Source: Symsagittifera roscoffensis (taxonomy: Eukaryota; Xenacoelomorpha; Acoela; Convolutidae). From it: a DNA stretch of 64,000 nt. The notes beneath the pieces are model-generated. The model made no database searches. It was given only the letters and a program-made list of their open reading frames with translations, and was not told where the DNA came from. The translations under genes and the position numbers were made by a program. The stretch covers positions 30,094,833 to 30,158,832 of the forward strand of contig NC_087062.1 in assembly GCF_963678635.1 (NCBI RefSeq), given 5' to 3'. Shown in pieces: positions 1 through 11,262 of this stretch. Position 1 is the stretch's first letter, and the number at the start of each line of letters is the position of its first letter.

Positions 1-2349
1 ATTCCTGCAAACACCTGGAGAATTCGAAAAATTCTCATAGGACTAAAGTAGAGCTGATTGGAAGTCCATACGTCAGTGGCTTGTAAAGCATCTGAAAAAA
101 AGACTTGTTCAAACTCGGAGCTGTTGGCAATTCCTGCAAACACCTGGAGAATTCGAACAATTCTCATGGGACTAAAGGAGAGCTGATTGGAAGTCCATAC
201 GTCAGTGGCTTGTAAAGCAACTGAAAAAAAGACTTGTTCAAACTCTGAGCTGTTGGCAATTCCTGCAAACACCTGGAGAATTCAAAAAATTCTCATGGGA
301 CTAAAGGAGAGCTGATTGGAAGTCCATACGTCAGTGGCTTGTAAAGCATCTGAAAAAAAGACTTGTTCAAACTCGGAGCTGTTGGCAATTCCTGCAAACA
401 CCTGGAGAATTCGAAAAACTCTCATGGGACTAAAGGAGAGCTGATTGGAAGTCCATACGTCAGTGGCTTGTAAAGCATCTGAAAAAAAGACTTGTTCAAA
501 CTCGGAGCAGTTGGCAATTCCTGCAAACACCTGGAGAATTCAAAAAATTCTCATGGGACTAAAGGAGAGCTGATTGGAAGTCCATTGTCAGTGGCTTGTA
601 AAGCATCTGAAAAAAAAGACTTCGTCAAACTCGGAGCTGTTGGCAATTCCTGCAAACACCTGGAGAATTCGAAAAATTCTCATGGGACTAAAGGAGAGCT
701 GATTGGAGTCCATACGTCAGTGGCTTGTAAAGCATCTGAAAAAAAGACTTGTTCAAACTCGGAGCTGTTGGCAATTCCTGCAAACACCTGGAGAATTCAA
801 AAAATTCTCATGGGACTAAAGGAGAGCTGATTGGAAGTCCATACGTCAGTGGCTTGTAAAGCATCTGAAAAAAAGACTTGTTCAAACTCGGAGCTGTTGG
901 CAATTCCTGCAAACACCTGGAGAATTCAAAAAATTCTCATGGGACTAAAGGAGAGCTGATTGGAAGTCCATACGTCAGTGGCTTGTAAAGCATCTGAAAA
1001 AAAAAGACTTGTTCAAACTCGGAGCTGTTGGCAATTCCTGCAAACACCTGGAGAATTCGAAAAACTCTCATGGGACTAAAGGAGAGCTGATTGGAAGTCC
1101 ATACGTCAGTGGCTTGTAAAGCATCTGAAAAAAAGACTTGTTCAAACTCGGAGCAGTTGGCAATTCCTGCAAACACCTGGAGAATTCAAAAAATTCTCAT
1201 GGGACTAAAGGAGAGCTGATTGGAAGTCCATACGTCAGTGGCTTGTAAAGCATCTGAAAAAAAAGACTTCTTCAAACTCGGAGCTGTTGGCAATTCCTGC
1301 AAACACCTGGAGAATTCGAAAAATTCTCATGGGACTAAAGGAGAGCTGATTGGAAGTCCATACGTCAGTGGCTTGTAAAGCATCTGAAAAAAAGACTTGT
1401 TCAAACTCGGAGCTGTTGGCAATTCCTGCAAACACCTGGAGAATTCAAAAAATTCTCATGGGACTAAAGGAGAGCTGATTGGAAGTCCATACGTCAGTGG
1501 CTTGTAAAGCATCTGAAAAAAAGACTTGTTCAAACTCGGAGCTGTTGGCAATTCCTGCAAACACCTGGAGAATTCAAAAAATTCTCATGGGACTAAAGGA
1601 GAGCTGATTGGAAGTCCATACGTCAGTGGCTTGTAAAGCATCTGAAAAAAAGACTTGTTCAAACTCGGAGCTGTTGGCAATTCCTGCAAACACCTGGAGA
1701 ATTCAAAAAATTCTCATGGGACTAAAGGAGAGCTGATTGGAAGTCCATACGTCAGTGGCTTGTAAAGCATCTGAAAAAAAGACTTATTCAAACTCTGAGC
1801 TGTTGGCAATTCCTGCAAACACCTGGAGAATTCAAAAAATTCTCATGGGACTAAAGGAGAGCTGATTGGAAGTCCATACGTCAGTGGCTTGTAAAGCATC
1901 TGAAAAAAAGACTTGTTCAAACTCGGAGCTGTTGGCAATTCCTGCAAACACCTGGAGAATTCAAAAAATTCTCATGGGACTAAAGGAGAGCTGATTGGAA
2001 GTCCATACGTCAGTGGCTTGTAAAGCATCTGAAAAAAAGACTTGTTCAAACTCGGAGCTGTTGGCAATTCCTGCAAACACCTGGAGAATTCGAAAAATTC
2101 TCATGGGACTAAAGGAGAGCTGATTGGAAGTCCATACGTCAGTGGCTTGTAAAGCATCTGAAAAAAAAGACTTGTTCAAACTCGGAGCTGTTGGCAATTC
2201 TGCAAACACCTGGAGAATTCGAAAAATTCTCATGGGACTAAAGGAGAGCTGATTGGAAGTCCATACGTCAGTGGCTTGTAAAGCATCTGAAAAAAAAAGA
2301 CTTGTTCAAATTCGGAGCTGTTGGCAATTCCTGCAAACACCTGGAGAAG
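1..2349. repeat. 129-bp tandem satellite, about 18 copies
   Basis: Head-to-tail copies with a 129-bp period; unit starts (attcctgcaaacacctgg) fall at 1, 130, 259 and 388 and so on. The array runs off the left edge and stops abruptly after 'cacctggaga' near 2349. Units differ by scattered substitutions and by the length of an A run (6 to 9 A) in the 'ctgaaaaaaagac' segment. Each unit carries an EcoRI-type GAATTC. Because 129 is a multiple of 3, reading frames stay open across neighbouring units on both strands (43 codons per unit) until an A-run length change breaks them. I read these as by-products, not genes. Confidence 0.97.
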
Positions 2350-2989
2350 ACCGTTCATAAGACATTGTTGTTATTTGTTCCCGAACGATAAGTAGGGTTC
2401 CAAGCAACGTCCTCACCGTGGTGGAACTCGCAGTGTTAAAGCGCCCTGCAGAATTACTTTGCTTCTTCAGACCCCAATTGGCCTTGAGCGTCATTCCTAG
2501 CGTTCAGTTTAGTATGCGAAATACTTCAAGGTTATGCTAAGCAGTATGTGGGTACCCAGCAAGAAGTTTTCGCACATTCTCAGTCCAACGTATCCTCAAT
2601 CTCGTGGAGGAGACCTTGAACTGGTGGTAGAACTGAAGTCTGGTGGTAGTTTGAATGGCGTATCTATTAATAAAGCTTAAGTATTTGCCTCTCACTTCCA
2701 CAGTAAGATGAAGTTTCCCACTGGAAGAGACTATGAGCCTCTCCCTACCTCACCCTTCAGTCTGTCTGGTATAGTCATCGAAGTTTTCAGTGTTAGGAAA
2801 AATCTCAATAAACTCGGCTTGACCCATGCGATGATGGAGGAAACTCACAGATGTACCCCAGTTTTTTTTAGAGTACTTACGGCAGTACCGCTAGCGCATT
2901 GATGTCGCAGAATGCTTCAAATAAAGAAATGGCCAGAATTGTGAAAAAACTTCAACATTTATCTTATCCACAAGTGGAAACCAAAATCA
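2350..2989. other. Unassigned spacer between satellite and LINE remnant
   Basis: Unique sequence beginning at the end of the satellite array. Short open frames (for example 2708-2902 plus) have no recognisable motif. No gene, tRNA or repeat recognised. Confidence 0.5.
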
Positions 2990-3402
2990 GATTCTACAAA
3001 CTATACTCCGATAGCCCGTTTGGAAATATCGTCTAGCGGTTTGGAGAAAATAATCGCACACTAATTTTACAGCACTGTAGAGACACTAACATTCTAACCG
3101 AGCACCAAGCAGCCTGGCGACACTATGTGACTGTTGTGTCAGATGCGATAATATCTCTCATTAGTCGCCAGAAGTGGACCTTGCTACAAATTGATATGGC
3201 AGCAGCGTTTGACAGGGTTGATTCTAGTATCCTTTTTCGTCGCCTAGAAGAAGTTGGATTCCGGGGAAACTTGCTGCGTTTTATGAAAGACTACCTCTCT
3301 GGTCGCACTTTTCAAGTTTTTTGTGAACTTGCTCAGTCTGCTAGCCGCTCTGAGTCAGCTGGACATAGTCAAAAAAGATTATTTAGGACTTACTCTGGCT
3401 AA
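2990..3402 (+). pseudogene. Non-LTR (LINE) reverse transcriptase remnant, palm region
   Basis: Degenerate RVT_1-type reverse transcriptase, the copying enzyme of a LINE. Around 3030-3110 the translation has the LEKIIAH and ILTEHQAAWR segments that precede the catalytic palm. From 3127 one open frame reads the motif-A block, with LLQIDMAAAFDRVDSSIL (first catalytic Asp in DMAAAFD) followed by LSGRTFQV. No endonuclease domain is recognisable upstream. The FADD-type second catalytic box is not seen because the frame breaks at about 3400. Several stops and frame changes mark it as dead. Family knowledge suggests a Jockey/CR1-like clade, but this is not resolved. Confidence 0.75.
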
Positions 3403-3469
3403 ATTTTTGTGCACACAACCACAGTTAGAAACGACTACTCAACGCGCACTTACTTTTTTGTGGACGACC

Positions 3470-4227
3470 CCAATATCTGAAATTCCAGCGAATCCTTAGC
3501 ATGCAGTAGTGCTGACGCAGCAACTAAGTGGTGCAAAGACCATCTTATCACAATGGAACCCACTAAACGGGTGCTCACCACTTTCTCACTCACTGGTAAG
3601 AGCCCAGAAACTGCTGTGCTACTGTACCAGCTCGACAGAAAATTTACGATGAATGTCATTTAACGAAAATGTAAGCCGAGTATCCTTTAAGACCTCTCAG
3701 CTCCTCCGCTCACACACAGCCCTACCTACCACGCGACAGGATAGAACACGCGCACAAAACATATATTTGGCCTATTTTGAGTACAATATGCGGGGTGCAG
3801 ACTAGACAATTTCCACAAAATTTTTCGCAAATTGACAGGCTGGGACATACCAACTTTTTCTTGGCGGCATCATGACGGTATGATGTGCTTCATTTATTAC
3901 ATCACAGTCTTAAGCAGAAACCCAGCTGATATTCATCGCCTTTTCAAATTTCTGTCTGATATCCCGACAAATTCAACTAGAGCAGTATCAAAAGGTTACC
4001 ATTTTGACCACTCGACTTTCTACAATACAAGGTCAAGAATACCGAAGGCATGGAAAGATTTTCACTCGGACACTTTCAACGTAGTTTCTGGAATTGATAA
4101 ACTGTCCTCCTTCAGATTGATCCGTGCTGAACTGTATAATACCCTGTTATACAGCTCCAACGAAACCAAACTTACAAAAATTTTTCAACCATTGGAGACG
4201 CCGCTACATTACTTTCGAGGAGCTTGA
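3470..4227 (+). pseudogene. LINE reverse transcriptase remnant, thumb and C-terminal region
   Basis: Appears to continue the LINE above in shifted frames. Near 3500-3600 one frame reads ADAATKWCKDH, like the helix after the catalytic palm in LINE reverse transcriptases ('L..W....... N..KT'). The open frame 3832-4227 (131 codons) has FSWRRHDGMM-like and NTRSRIPKAWKDFHSD segments, then SFRLIRAELYN. This resembles the conserved C-terminal 'RR...M..YKI ... TR ... WN.LP ... S...FK..L' tail of CR1/Jockey-type elements. Assignment rests on pattern resemblance only. There are breaks at about 3660 and 3810. Confidence 0.5.
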
Positions 4228-4589
4228 GGAAAAGTTAACAACACAATTAGCCATCTAAAGTGAAATCGATTATGTTAAGCTTGGTTGTTTCAAGGCGTTA
4301 ACCACTTGTTTCATCGATCTGCTCGATAAACTGTCGCAGACGGCCAGGCCGCGTTTTCTCTTTAACAAAGACAAGACTGCCTCAAAATTGCTTCTACGCT
4401 ACGAAAACGAAGGTTCGACCTACTATTCAAAATTCGGAAATACCAAAAAATAATTAACGCAGCCCACTCAGAGAGCAAGGCACATCTGCAACAGCTTGCG
4501 TACCAATAATGAGCTCAAATACTAATGAAAAATTTGGCCAACAGTGATATCAGAACTAGGCTGCGGACTTTTCCTTTTTCGCGTCTACT

Positions 4590-5900
4590 AATGGTTTGAG
4601 TACTTTCGACTTGAACGCTTCTCAGCGCTACACTTTTTCACCTCCACTGGGAACTTATAGAGCAAGAGATCAGCCGATCAACGGTGTTAGCACGACTTCA
4701 GCACTGATTTCAGAAAGTCTCGCTAACAGCACACCTGAATGCTTGCAAATTTCCCGCCCTAAACAATTCAATTTCTCGCTTCCAGTGTTTTCCATTGAGA
4801 ATATCGTTTGAAATAACAACTCAAGGGACGAAACCCAAACGTCAACTGGCAAAAACCGATATGGTCTTCTAACAACTTCAATCGCGAATATTCCTGTTAC
4901 TACATCTCAACTGTACGGTGACAATCATTCAACTATCACCAAGGTCTAACTTGCAATCAGACGATCCACAACGCAACAGCCTTTCAGCAAAGTCAGCAAC
5001 TACGTTACCATTCATCCCACTACTGGCAGCAACTACAGTTTGAAAAGATTCAAGAAACTGGACTTAAAACTGCAAAAGTTTGACGTCAATGCACTGGATT
5101 AGAAAAACTGGTACGAACTCCTGCAGAGTGCAATCAACAACAACCCACGTCTAAACACTGTTAAGAAAAATATTTATTTACAGTCATTATGTATTGATAA
5201 TTCTAGCCCTTAGAAGATAGCTATGCGTTCTCAGCGCTCATCAGGGAATTAAAAAAAACTTTACAAATTGATACTAAGAGAACCGCAGTGCTTTATCAAC
5301 TATCAAATCGGCTGTTTTTTTTATGGAAACCAATTCACGACTTTGAATTTAGGGCTACACAACTTACCTGCACTTTAGTAATATACCCAACATGTTTCCC
5401 GAAGCTCCCAGTGAGAATACGTATGAAGTGAGAAGAACACGGCATGCAACACGATCTCAAATACGCTATACTCATACACTTCGAGCAGTACCTGAAATTT
5501 ACTCGTGAGCGTGCAAAAACCTGGACACAGAACCATCAATTGCTACAAAAAAGAATACGAAAAAAGACAAACGACAAAAAAATGACCGCCGACCTACCAA
5601 ATTTTGTCAGTTCCAGGCAAAACTACACAAATTCCTCAGTTATATTAACAAAAACAACAACTTAAAAATTCCAAAACAAAATCAGTTGCATTTTATTGGC
5701 AAATGACCGGAATTTTCGAAACTTGCCGTAGATCAACGGGCAGAGGTTATGAAACAACAAGAATTGTGCTTCAACTGCTTAGAGCTTAGAGCCACGCATA
5801 TTTGGTGATTTCACATCAGCCAAACGCTTTAACATCAACAGCTGCGGAAGGAAACAGCATTTAGCTCTACGCATCGATGAAAAGCCGTTTCATACGCATA
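4590..5900 (+). pseudogene. BEL/Pao gag remnant
   Basis: Decayed structural (gag) region of a BEL/Pao LTR retrotransposon. At about 5040-5200 the translation reads LKKLDLKLQKFDVNAL, then WYELLQSAINNNPRLNTVKK and YLQSLC, interrupted by a stop. This matches the conserved 'LPKL.LP.F.G....W..F...... N..L....K..YL...L' block of Pao-type gags. Near 5725-5800 it reads RAEVMKQQELCFNCLE, the CFNC zinc-knuckle block ('R...+....LCFNCL') typical of the same gags. Everything between is riddled with stops. The start is uncertain because the 5' LTR was not recognised. Confidence 0.6.
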
Positions 5901-6109
5901 ATCAAGAAGTGAACAACATGCAGCTTGGCACTACAGTAACTAAGACATCGAAACAAGCTAGAGATTTTACCGAAAATGAGAGCAATATCAAAAATCATTT
6001 GCAGTTTATGACGGTAAAAATCTTTCAAAAATTTTGTCAAACTGGACTACTACCCCATAATTGGCAACTGCAGCAGTTGCTCATACATCCTCAACAAATC
6101 AGCTAAAAA

Positions 6110-6960
6110 ATTCAGTGTAGGCTGAGCCAACAACTACGAGGCGCTTACACTAAAGACAAATTGTCTGTCCCTCAGGTCTGGTTAGGTATCGAGGTGCTTA
6201 CGCTAAAGTCAAAAAGTCTTCCTCTCTGGTCTCGCTAGGCATTGAACCACATAACGCTATAAGGCTTCATTTACTCTACTTTCAAGCTACTCAGTTGAAG
6301 CATTGAGTTCTGACGCCAACAACGGAAACAGACTTAACAGGACGAGCTTATTCTACAGACATCTTCGGTATGTCAACTTTCCTGATCAAGGCAACAAAAA
6401 GAAAATTTTTACTTGAGGTAGATTCTTTCTAGAATACTGCGGAGCGCGATATCAAAAAAGTCTTGGAGGCACTTCATACGCTGTCAAATACCTACTAGGT
6501 TGGACAATAACTGGCCGGCTTCACCAAAAACCTGATATTTCAGACTCAAACTCGTAAAATATAAACTTTATTGTCCTAACCCAACCAGAAGACGCTTTTC
6601 TCGCTGAAACAGAGAAAAACCTCTGGAAAGTGGGAGGAACTGGCATCTACGAGACAATAAAGCTAGATTCTCTGATAAGAGCGAAAAAAACTATGTTTCA
6701 TGAAACAACTCTTTGGTAACGACGGAGAATGATACAAAATAAATCTACTTTGGAAAAGTGAAGTCAAAATGCCCAAAACTATCCGGTAAAAAATATCTTT
6801 AAACAGGATCTTGAAATCAAGCAACTCCACCATATATTTTTCACTGAAAACCTGAGAAAACTACGTCAAGTATGTTTTTTTAATACACACAGCAGGATTT
6901 ATATTGGCACATCACCCATGAGTAACCCAAACCGGCGGGGTAAATTATGCAAATAAATGA
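6110..6960 (+). pseudogene. BEL/Pao protease-to-RT linker, first copy
   Basis: Degenerate coding block, repeated downstream at 7540-8290. Broken frames read GWTITGRL-like ('T.LGW...G.L' at the end of the Pao protease) around 6500-6530. QPEDAFLAETEKNLWKV and FHETTLW follow at about 6580-6720, like the 'ED..L..FW..E' block just before BEL reverse transcriptases. The copy stops at NPNRRGKL near 6930, where RT begins. The RT core itself is missing here and the sequence jumps to integrase-like material, so this copy is a deletion derivative. Confidence 0.55.
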
Positions 6961-6979
6961 AGTTAATCTAATAAATGAA

Positions 6980-7510
6980 AAGTCATAGCTGGTAACCTTC
7001 CCCCAGCAGACAACGCTACGCGCGGACTTGAATCTTAAGAGGGCGTAACCAAGTTTTGATTGCAAATACCAGAACTTCTACTGAGCAATAAACCTTCCTG
7101 AAGATCAAAGAGAAAGCGGAATAAAGTAACGCTACAACAATTAGCCCCCAACTCAACTACTCAACTAATGAATCTTTCATTTTTTCAGACTAGTTTCGAT
7201 TGGTTTCTGTCACCGCTTGCGTTATATATTTTTTATTCCATACATTGAAAAGAAACGGGAAATGTTCAGCTACTATAGACGAGCTGGGAAAAGTCAAGTT
7301 TCCTCTTTATCAATAGTTCTAAGGAGAAATCTTTGTTGTCACCTATAATCAACTACGAACGAAGCAACAATTTGACAAAAAATGCAAACTACAATGGTCC
7401 TTCATTTTCTCGAAATTGAAGTATTTTCAATCAACACTATGAAACTCACCTTTACTTATCCTAAATGCAAAGGAACCAATTGTACGCACAAGAATTGAGA
7501 GCGCTCATTC
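6980..7510 (+). pseudogene. BEL/Pao integrase-proximal block, first copy
   Basis: About 525 bp, directly repeated at 9485-9995 with many substitutions and small indels. Both copies contain the stretch 'cagcagacaacgctacgcg'. Its translation (PADNATRG-like, then PEFLLSN) resembles the 'RPxDNPADxxSRG ... GPxFL' segment between RNase H and integrase of BEL/Pao polyproteins. It is heavily disrupted. Confidence 0.5.
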
Positions 7511-7539
7511 AATGCCCTCCATTTGCTCATATATCCTCA

Positions 7540-8790
7540 GCAAAACAGCTTAAAAAAATCAGCGTAAATTAAGCCAACAACTACGAGGCACCTACACTAA
7601 AAAATTGTCTTCCTCTCTGGTCTCGCTAGACATTGAACCACATAACGCTATTAAGGCTTCATTTACTCTAAAGTCAGTCTACTCAGTTGAAGCATCGAAA
7701 TCTGAGGCCAATAACGGAAACATCTTAAAAAGAATTTGCTCATTCTACAGACATGTTCGGCATACCAGCTTTCCTCATCTAGGCGACAAAATGAAAACTT
7801 TTGCTTGACGTAGATTCTTTCTGGAATATTGCGGAACATGATTTCAAAAAAGTCCTAGAGGCACACCTTACGCTGTCAAATACCTAGTAGGTTGGACAAT
7901 TACTGGTCGGCTTAACCAAAAATCTGACCCAACCAGAAGTGTCCTAACCCAACCAGAAGACGCTACTCTCACTGAAACAAAGAAAAAACTCTTTAAGGTG
8001 GAAGGAAGTGGCATCTACGAGACAACAAAGCTACACTCTCTGCTAAGACCAAAAACAACTAAGTTTCATGAAACAACTCATTGGGCACGACGGAGATTGA
8101 AACAAAATATATCTACTATGGAAAAGTGAAGTAGCAACTATCCGGTAGCAACATCTTCAAACAGGATCTTAAAACCAGGCAACTTCAGAATAAATTTCTC
8201 ACTGAAAACCTTTAAAAATTAGTCAATTTTTAATACCCACTGTCGGAACTGTATCGGCACATCACCCGTGAGGCACCCAAACCGGCGTGGGAAGTTATGC
8301 AGAGTAACCAACGCTGATTTGTCTTTAAAAAGCGTCTCGTTTTACTCTTGCCTTGAAACTGAACCAGACCTACTGAACAACATGTTTGGCCTTTTGCTAC
8401 GTTTCCTGGAAAAACCAGTGGCCGTATCGGCGAATATTGAAGGCATTCTTAAGCAAATAAGCATTAAATACGAGGATCAAATTGCGCTTTGGTTCTTTTG
8501 ACCTACCAAAATGGTATCAAGCAAAACCAACACCCGCAACTTGTCTTTAATGCAAGTTACTCACAATTAATTGCGATGTTTGCGCTTCACCAAACAGCTG
8601 CTGATTACTGCCTAAGCAAGCCCAATTATGCTCAATTGCTTCATGAAAGCTGTTATTCATTCAGCCCGTTTTTTTTCGGCAAGAGGAACGAGTTCACCAC
8701 ACAACAAAAATTGTCCCTAAGACAGGGTGGATTCAATATAACAAAGTTCGTAAGTAACGCCCTTGACGTCATCTACTTTCTTGATTGAGG
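7540..8790 (+). pseudogene. BEL/Pao reverse transcriptase remnant
   Basis: Second copy of the protease-RT region, here including part of the RT core. 7605-7808 repeats the protease-end block. 8268-8501 is one open frame reading NRRGKLCRV, CLETEPDLLNNMFGLLLRF, then PVAVSANIEGILKQI. That is the diagnostic BEL/Pao RT motif ('GPDLL..L.GVLLRFR..PVAV.ADIE.MF.QI'), with the catalytic Asp of ADIE replaced by Asn (SANIEG). After a frame change near 8495, 8489-8788 continues with LVFNASYSQLIAMFALHQTAAD ('hiFGa.sSP..A.fAL...A.D') and a GGFNITKFVSN end ('GGF.L.KW.SN'). The YMDD-type box is not preserved. Confidence 0.75.
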
Positions 8791-8799
8791 TGAAAATTG

Positions 8800-9340
8800 A
8801 TCTGTGGATACAGCGCATCGGATCTTAGATTTCAAATGGGACACAACTGACAATACGATATTCGTGCAATCAACAACCAAAGCATCTCCTACTACAACTT
8901 CTAAATCCAAACAATATTCTGTACAATAACAGAATTTTTTGACCCAATGGAATTTTAGCGCCGTTTGTGATTAAAATCAAAAAATTTCCGCAAAATTTTG
9001 GGAAGTTTGGTATTTCCTGTGACGAACCTGTGGCCAGTGAAGTCTTTCTAATAATCGACAAATGAGTCAAGCAATACAAACAATGCTCGCATGTGAGGCT
9101 ATTGCGCTTACTTGGACCACAATTGTCACCTAGTGAGACACAGCTTCATGTGTTCTGTGCTGTTCAACAAGACGCCATGGCTACGTTTATCTACTTCCGT
9201 ACAGCGGGCAACTTCGGCATAAACGTTACTGTTTTGATTGGCACAACAAAGGTTGCGTCACTGAACCAAGAAAAGCATTCGGGAACTGGAATTACAAAGC
9301 GCTCTTATAGGCGCAATATTCTGCCAATTTGTTACTGATG
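8800..9340 (+). pseudogene. BEL/Pao RT connection and RNase H remnant
   Basis: Continues the BEL polyprotein. Frames near 8830-8870 read DFKWDTTDN ('LGL.W....D'). 8930-9060 reads GILAPFVIKIKKF and CDEPVASEV ('FDPLG.LAP..I..K...Q..W......WDE.+'). 9093-9338 reads SETQLHVFCAVQQDAMATFIYFRT, the RNase H-like 'ELHvFsDAS..AyGavvY.R' motif, here with the catalytic 'DAS' degraded to 'AVQ'. Several frameshifts; the frame ends at about 9338. Confidence 0.65.
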
Positions 9341-9484
9341 AAATGCGAACGAAAACCAAGTCCACTCATTGTTTGACATATAGCTAAAAAAAAGTTTTGT
9401 CGTGGGTAGCATCACTCGCTGAATTGAAAAATCCAATCGCCAACAGGGTCGGTGGGATAACTACTTTAAGCAGAGCCAATAAAT

Positions 9485-10320
9485 GAAACTTCGCCCAGCA
9501 GACAACGCTACGCGGGGAATTGAACTCAAAGACGGCGTAACCATGTTCTGATTGGATATACCTGAATTTTTACTGAGCAATAAGGCTACCTGATGATCAA
9601 AGAAAAAGCGAAACAAAATAACGCTACAACAATGAGAACCCCAACTACTCGACTGTTGGATTCTTTCCGTTTTTCAGACTAGTTTCGATGGGTTCCAGTC
9701 ACCGCTTGCGTTATGATTTTTTAAATACATACATTTATAAGAAACGGCAAACGTTCAGCTACTATATAGGAGCTGGGAAAAATCATGTTTCTTCTTTATC
9801 AACAATCCGAAGAAGAAACCTTTGTTGTCACCTACAATCAACTACGAAACAAGCAACAATTTGACAAAAAGACAGAATACAATAGTTTTTCTATTTTCTC
9901 GACATTGAAGTATTTTCAATCAAGACTACGAAACTCACCTTTACCAATCTTAAATGCAAAGTAAAAGTAACCAATTGTACGCATAAGCATTGAGAGCGCT
10001 TATTGCCGTTCATAGCATCACGGCACTGAGTACGTTTGCAAATACTCGCAACAAAGCCTTGAAATCATTGGGATTCAAAAAACACCCCGCTCTCGGTGCA
10101 GCAGGTTCTAAGACAGAGGACTTATTCCACTCATGGCTGACTTGTCGCAAACTCGTTTCGATGACCCTTTCGATGATCCATTATCTTTCAAAAAATAAAG
10201 TGATTGTTAACAGAGGGCCATTCTACAAAAGAAACAACTATAAAAATAAATTTGTATCTTCACATGCCTTCAACGAAGCCACGCGAACTGAAACGCTACA
10301 AATACACAGTGTCGAATAGC
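9485..10320 (+). pseudogene. BEL/Pao integrase-proximal block, second copy, with trailing frame
   Basis: 9485-9995 is the second copy of the 6980-7510 block. It is followed by an open stretch 9990-10319 (109 codons, first ATG 10 codons or so in is not obvious) whose product I do not recognise. Its position between RNase H and the integrase C-terminal piece suggests integrase catalytic-domain residue. No D,D35E triad can be read with confidence. Confidence 0.4.
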
Positions 10321-10375
10321 GCATAAACCCTCTGTCTGACACTCAAATAGGCTGCTGTGGTAGCGTTTCGTTTCA

Positions 10376-10575
10376 ATGATGGAACGGGCGTACTTACTAA
10401 GTCTCGGTTCTGATAGAATATCGAGAGATCTATCTGCTACTATCGTATCCGAGACTGAGGCAATCATTAACTCTCGTCCGCTAAGGTATGTCAGTAGTGA
10501 CATTGACGAAGACCTTCCACTGACAACCAACCGCTTCCTAATGGGTGACCCATGGAGACCCATCAGCGCCATTCT
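10376..10575 (+). pseudogene. BEL/Pao integrase C-terminal fragment
   Basis: One open frame reads SATIVSETEAIINSRPLRYVSSD, then PLTTNRFLMGDP. This is the highly conserved end of the BEL/Pao integrase core ('L.TvlsEvEaiiNsRPLtyvs.D.....LTPnhFL.G'); the Glu in SETEAIINSRP sits where the integrase catalytic Glu is expected. The match fades at about 10570, where LINE-type RNase H sequence begins. Confidence 0.8.
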
Positions 10576-10589
10576 TGTGGACTGCAGAA

Positions 10590-11262
10590 AGTGAAAGGCG
10601 GGAAGTTCACCTCCTCGTACGAGGAGGAGAAGCAGGAGCTAAAGGCTACCCTGAACTGGATAGAAGGCGATGCTACCGGTGAAAATGACAAGATCATGAT
10701 CTGCACCGAATCGCAATTCCTGCAATCCCTGACAACCGCCCTCGAGAAAGACAGCAAAGGCATCAGACGACAATGAGACTCCATAAACAGCCTAATCGTA
10801 AGACAATGGATCCCCGGCCACGAGACGGCAGACAGACTAGCAAACGATGCTAGAAGCCTGAATTGCGAACACAGACGAATCACGTTCAAAACCGTAAAGG
10901 CTGTGATGAAAAGATCTATCACCGACAGCATATCAAAAAAAAACAAGAGGGCTAGAGCGGTCTACGCCAAGCACCCAGCAAAAGGGGATGAAGCCACCGT
11001 GACCCGCCGGAAAGACGCCGTTATGCTAGTAAGACTGAAATCAAGCCATAGTAAGCAGCTGGCAGCGTATAAGCATTTGATGGATCCAATGACCGATCCG
11101 AAATGCAAGAGGTGCGGTGAAGACAATGAAACACTTGTGTTCTGGTTATCCGAATTCCCCAGTACAATGGCAGCGAGACACGTTATGTTCGGCGGCCACA
11201 GAGTGGACCTGTCGATCATGACTGAAGATCCAAAGAGGATGATAGAGGTGGCGAAGCGATAG
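10590..11262 (+). pseudogene. LINE RNase H domain and C-terminal zinc-type tail
   Basis: One frame, open from 10552 to 11262 apart from a TGA near 10774. It reads GGKFTSSYEEEKQELKATL, ICTESQFLQSL, RQWIPGHETADRLANDA, then RLKSSHSKQLAAYKHL and KCKRCGEDNET, ending near MFGGHR. These are RNase H and the terminal Cys/His motif found at the end of LINE ORF2 proteins ('FTSSYdeEk.Al..AL.W', 'I.TDSqS', 'WvPGH....NE.AD.LA', 'RLRsGHs.....y......P.C..Cg'). The third catalytic Asp is Glu (TES) and the 'GIxGNE' insert is missing, so RNase H is probably dead. RT lies outside or is lost, so this is a 5'-truncated insertion next to BEL. Confidence 0.75.

Noticed and set aside
282-2233. Open frames of 60-112 codons on both strands within the first 2.3 kb
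   Set aside because: They are periodic translations of the 129-bp satellite and change frame whenever the A-run length varies.
1-2349. CRISPR-like array of direct repeats
   Set aside because: Units are contiguous 129-mers without variable spacers, in a eukaryotic context.
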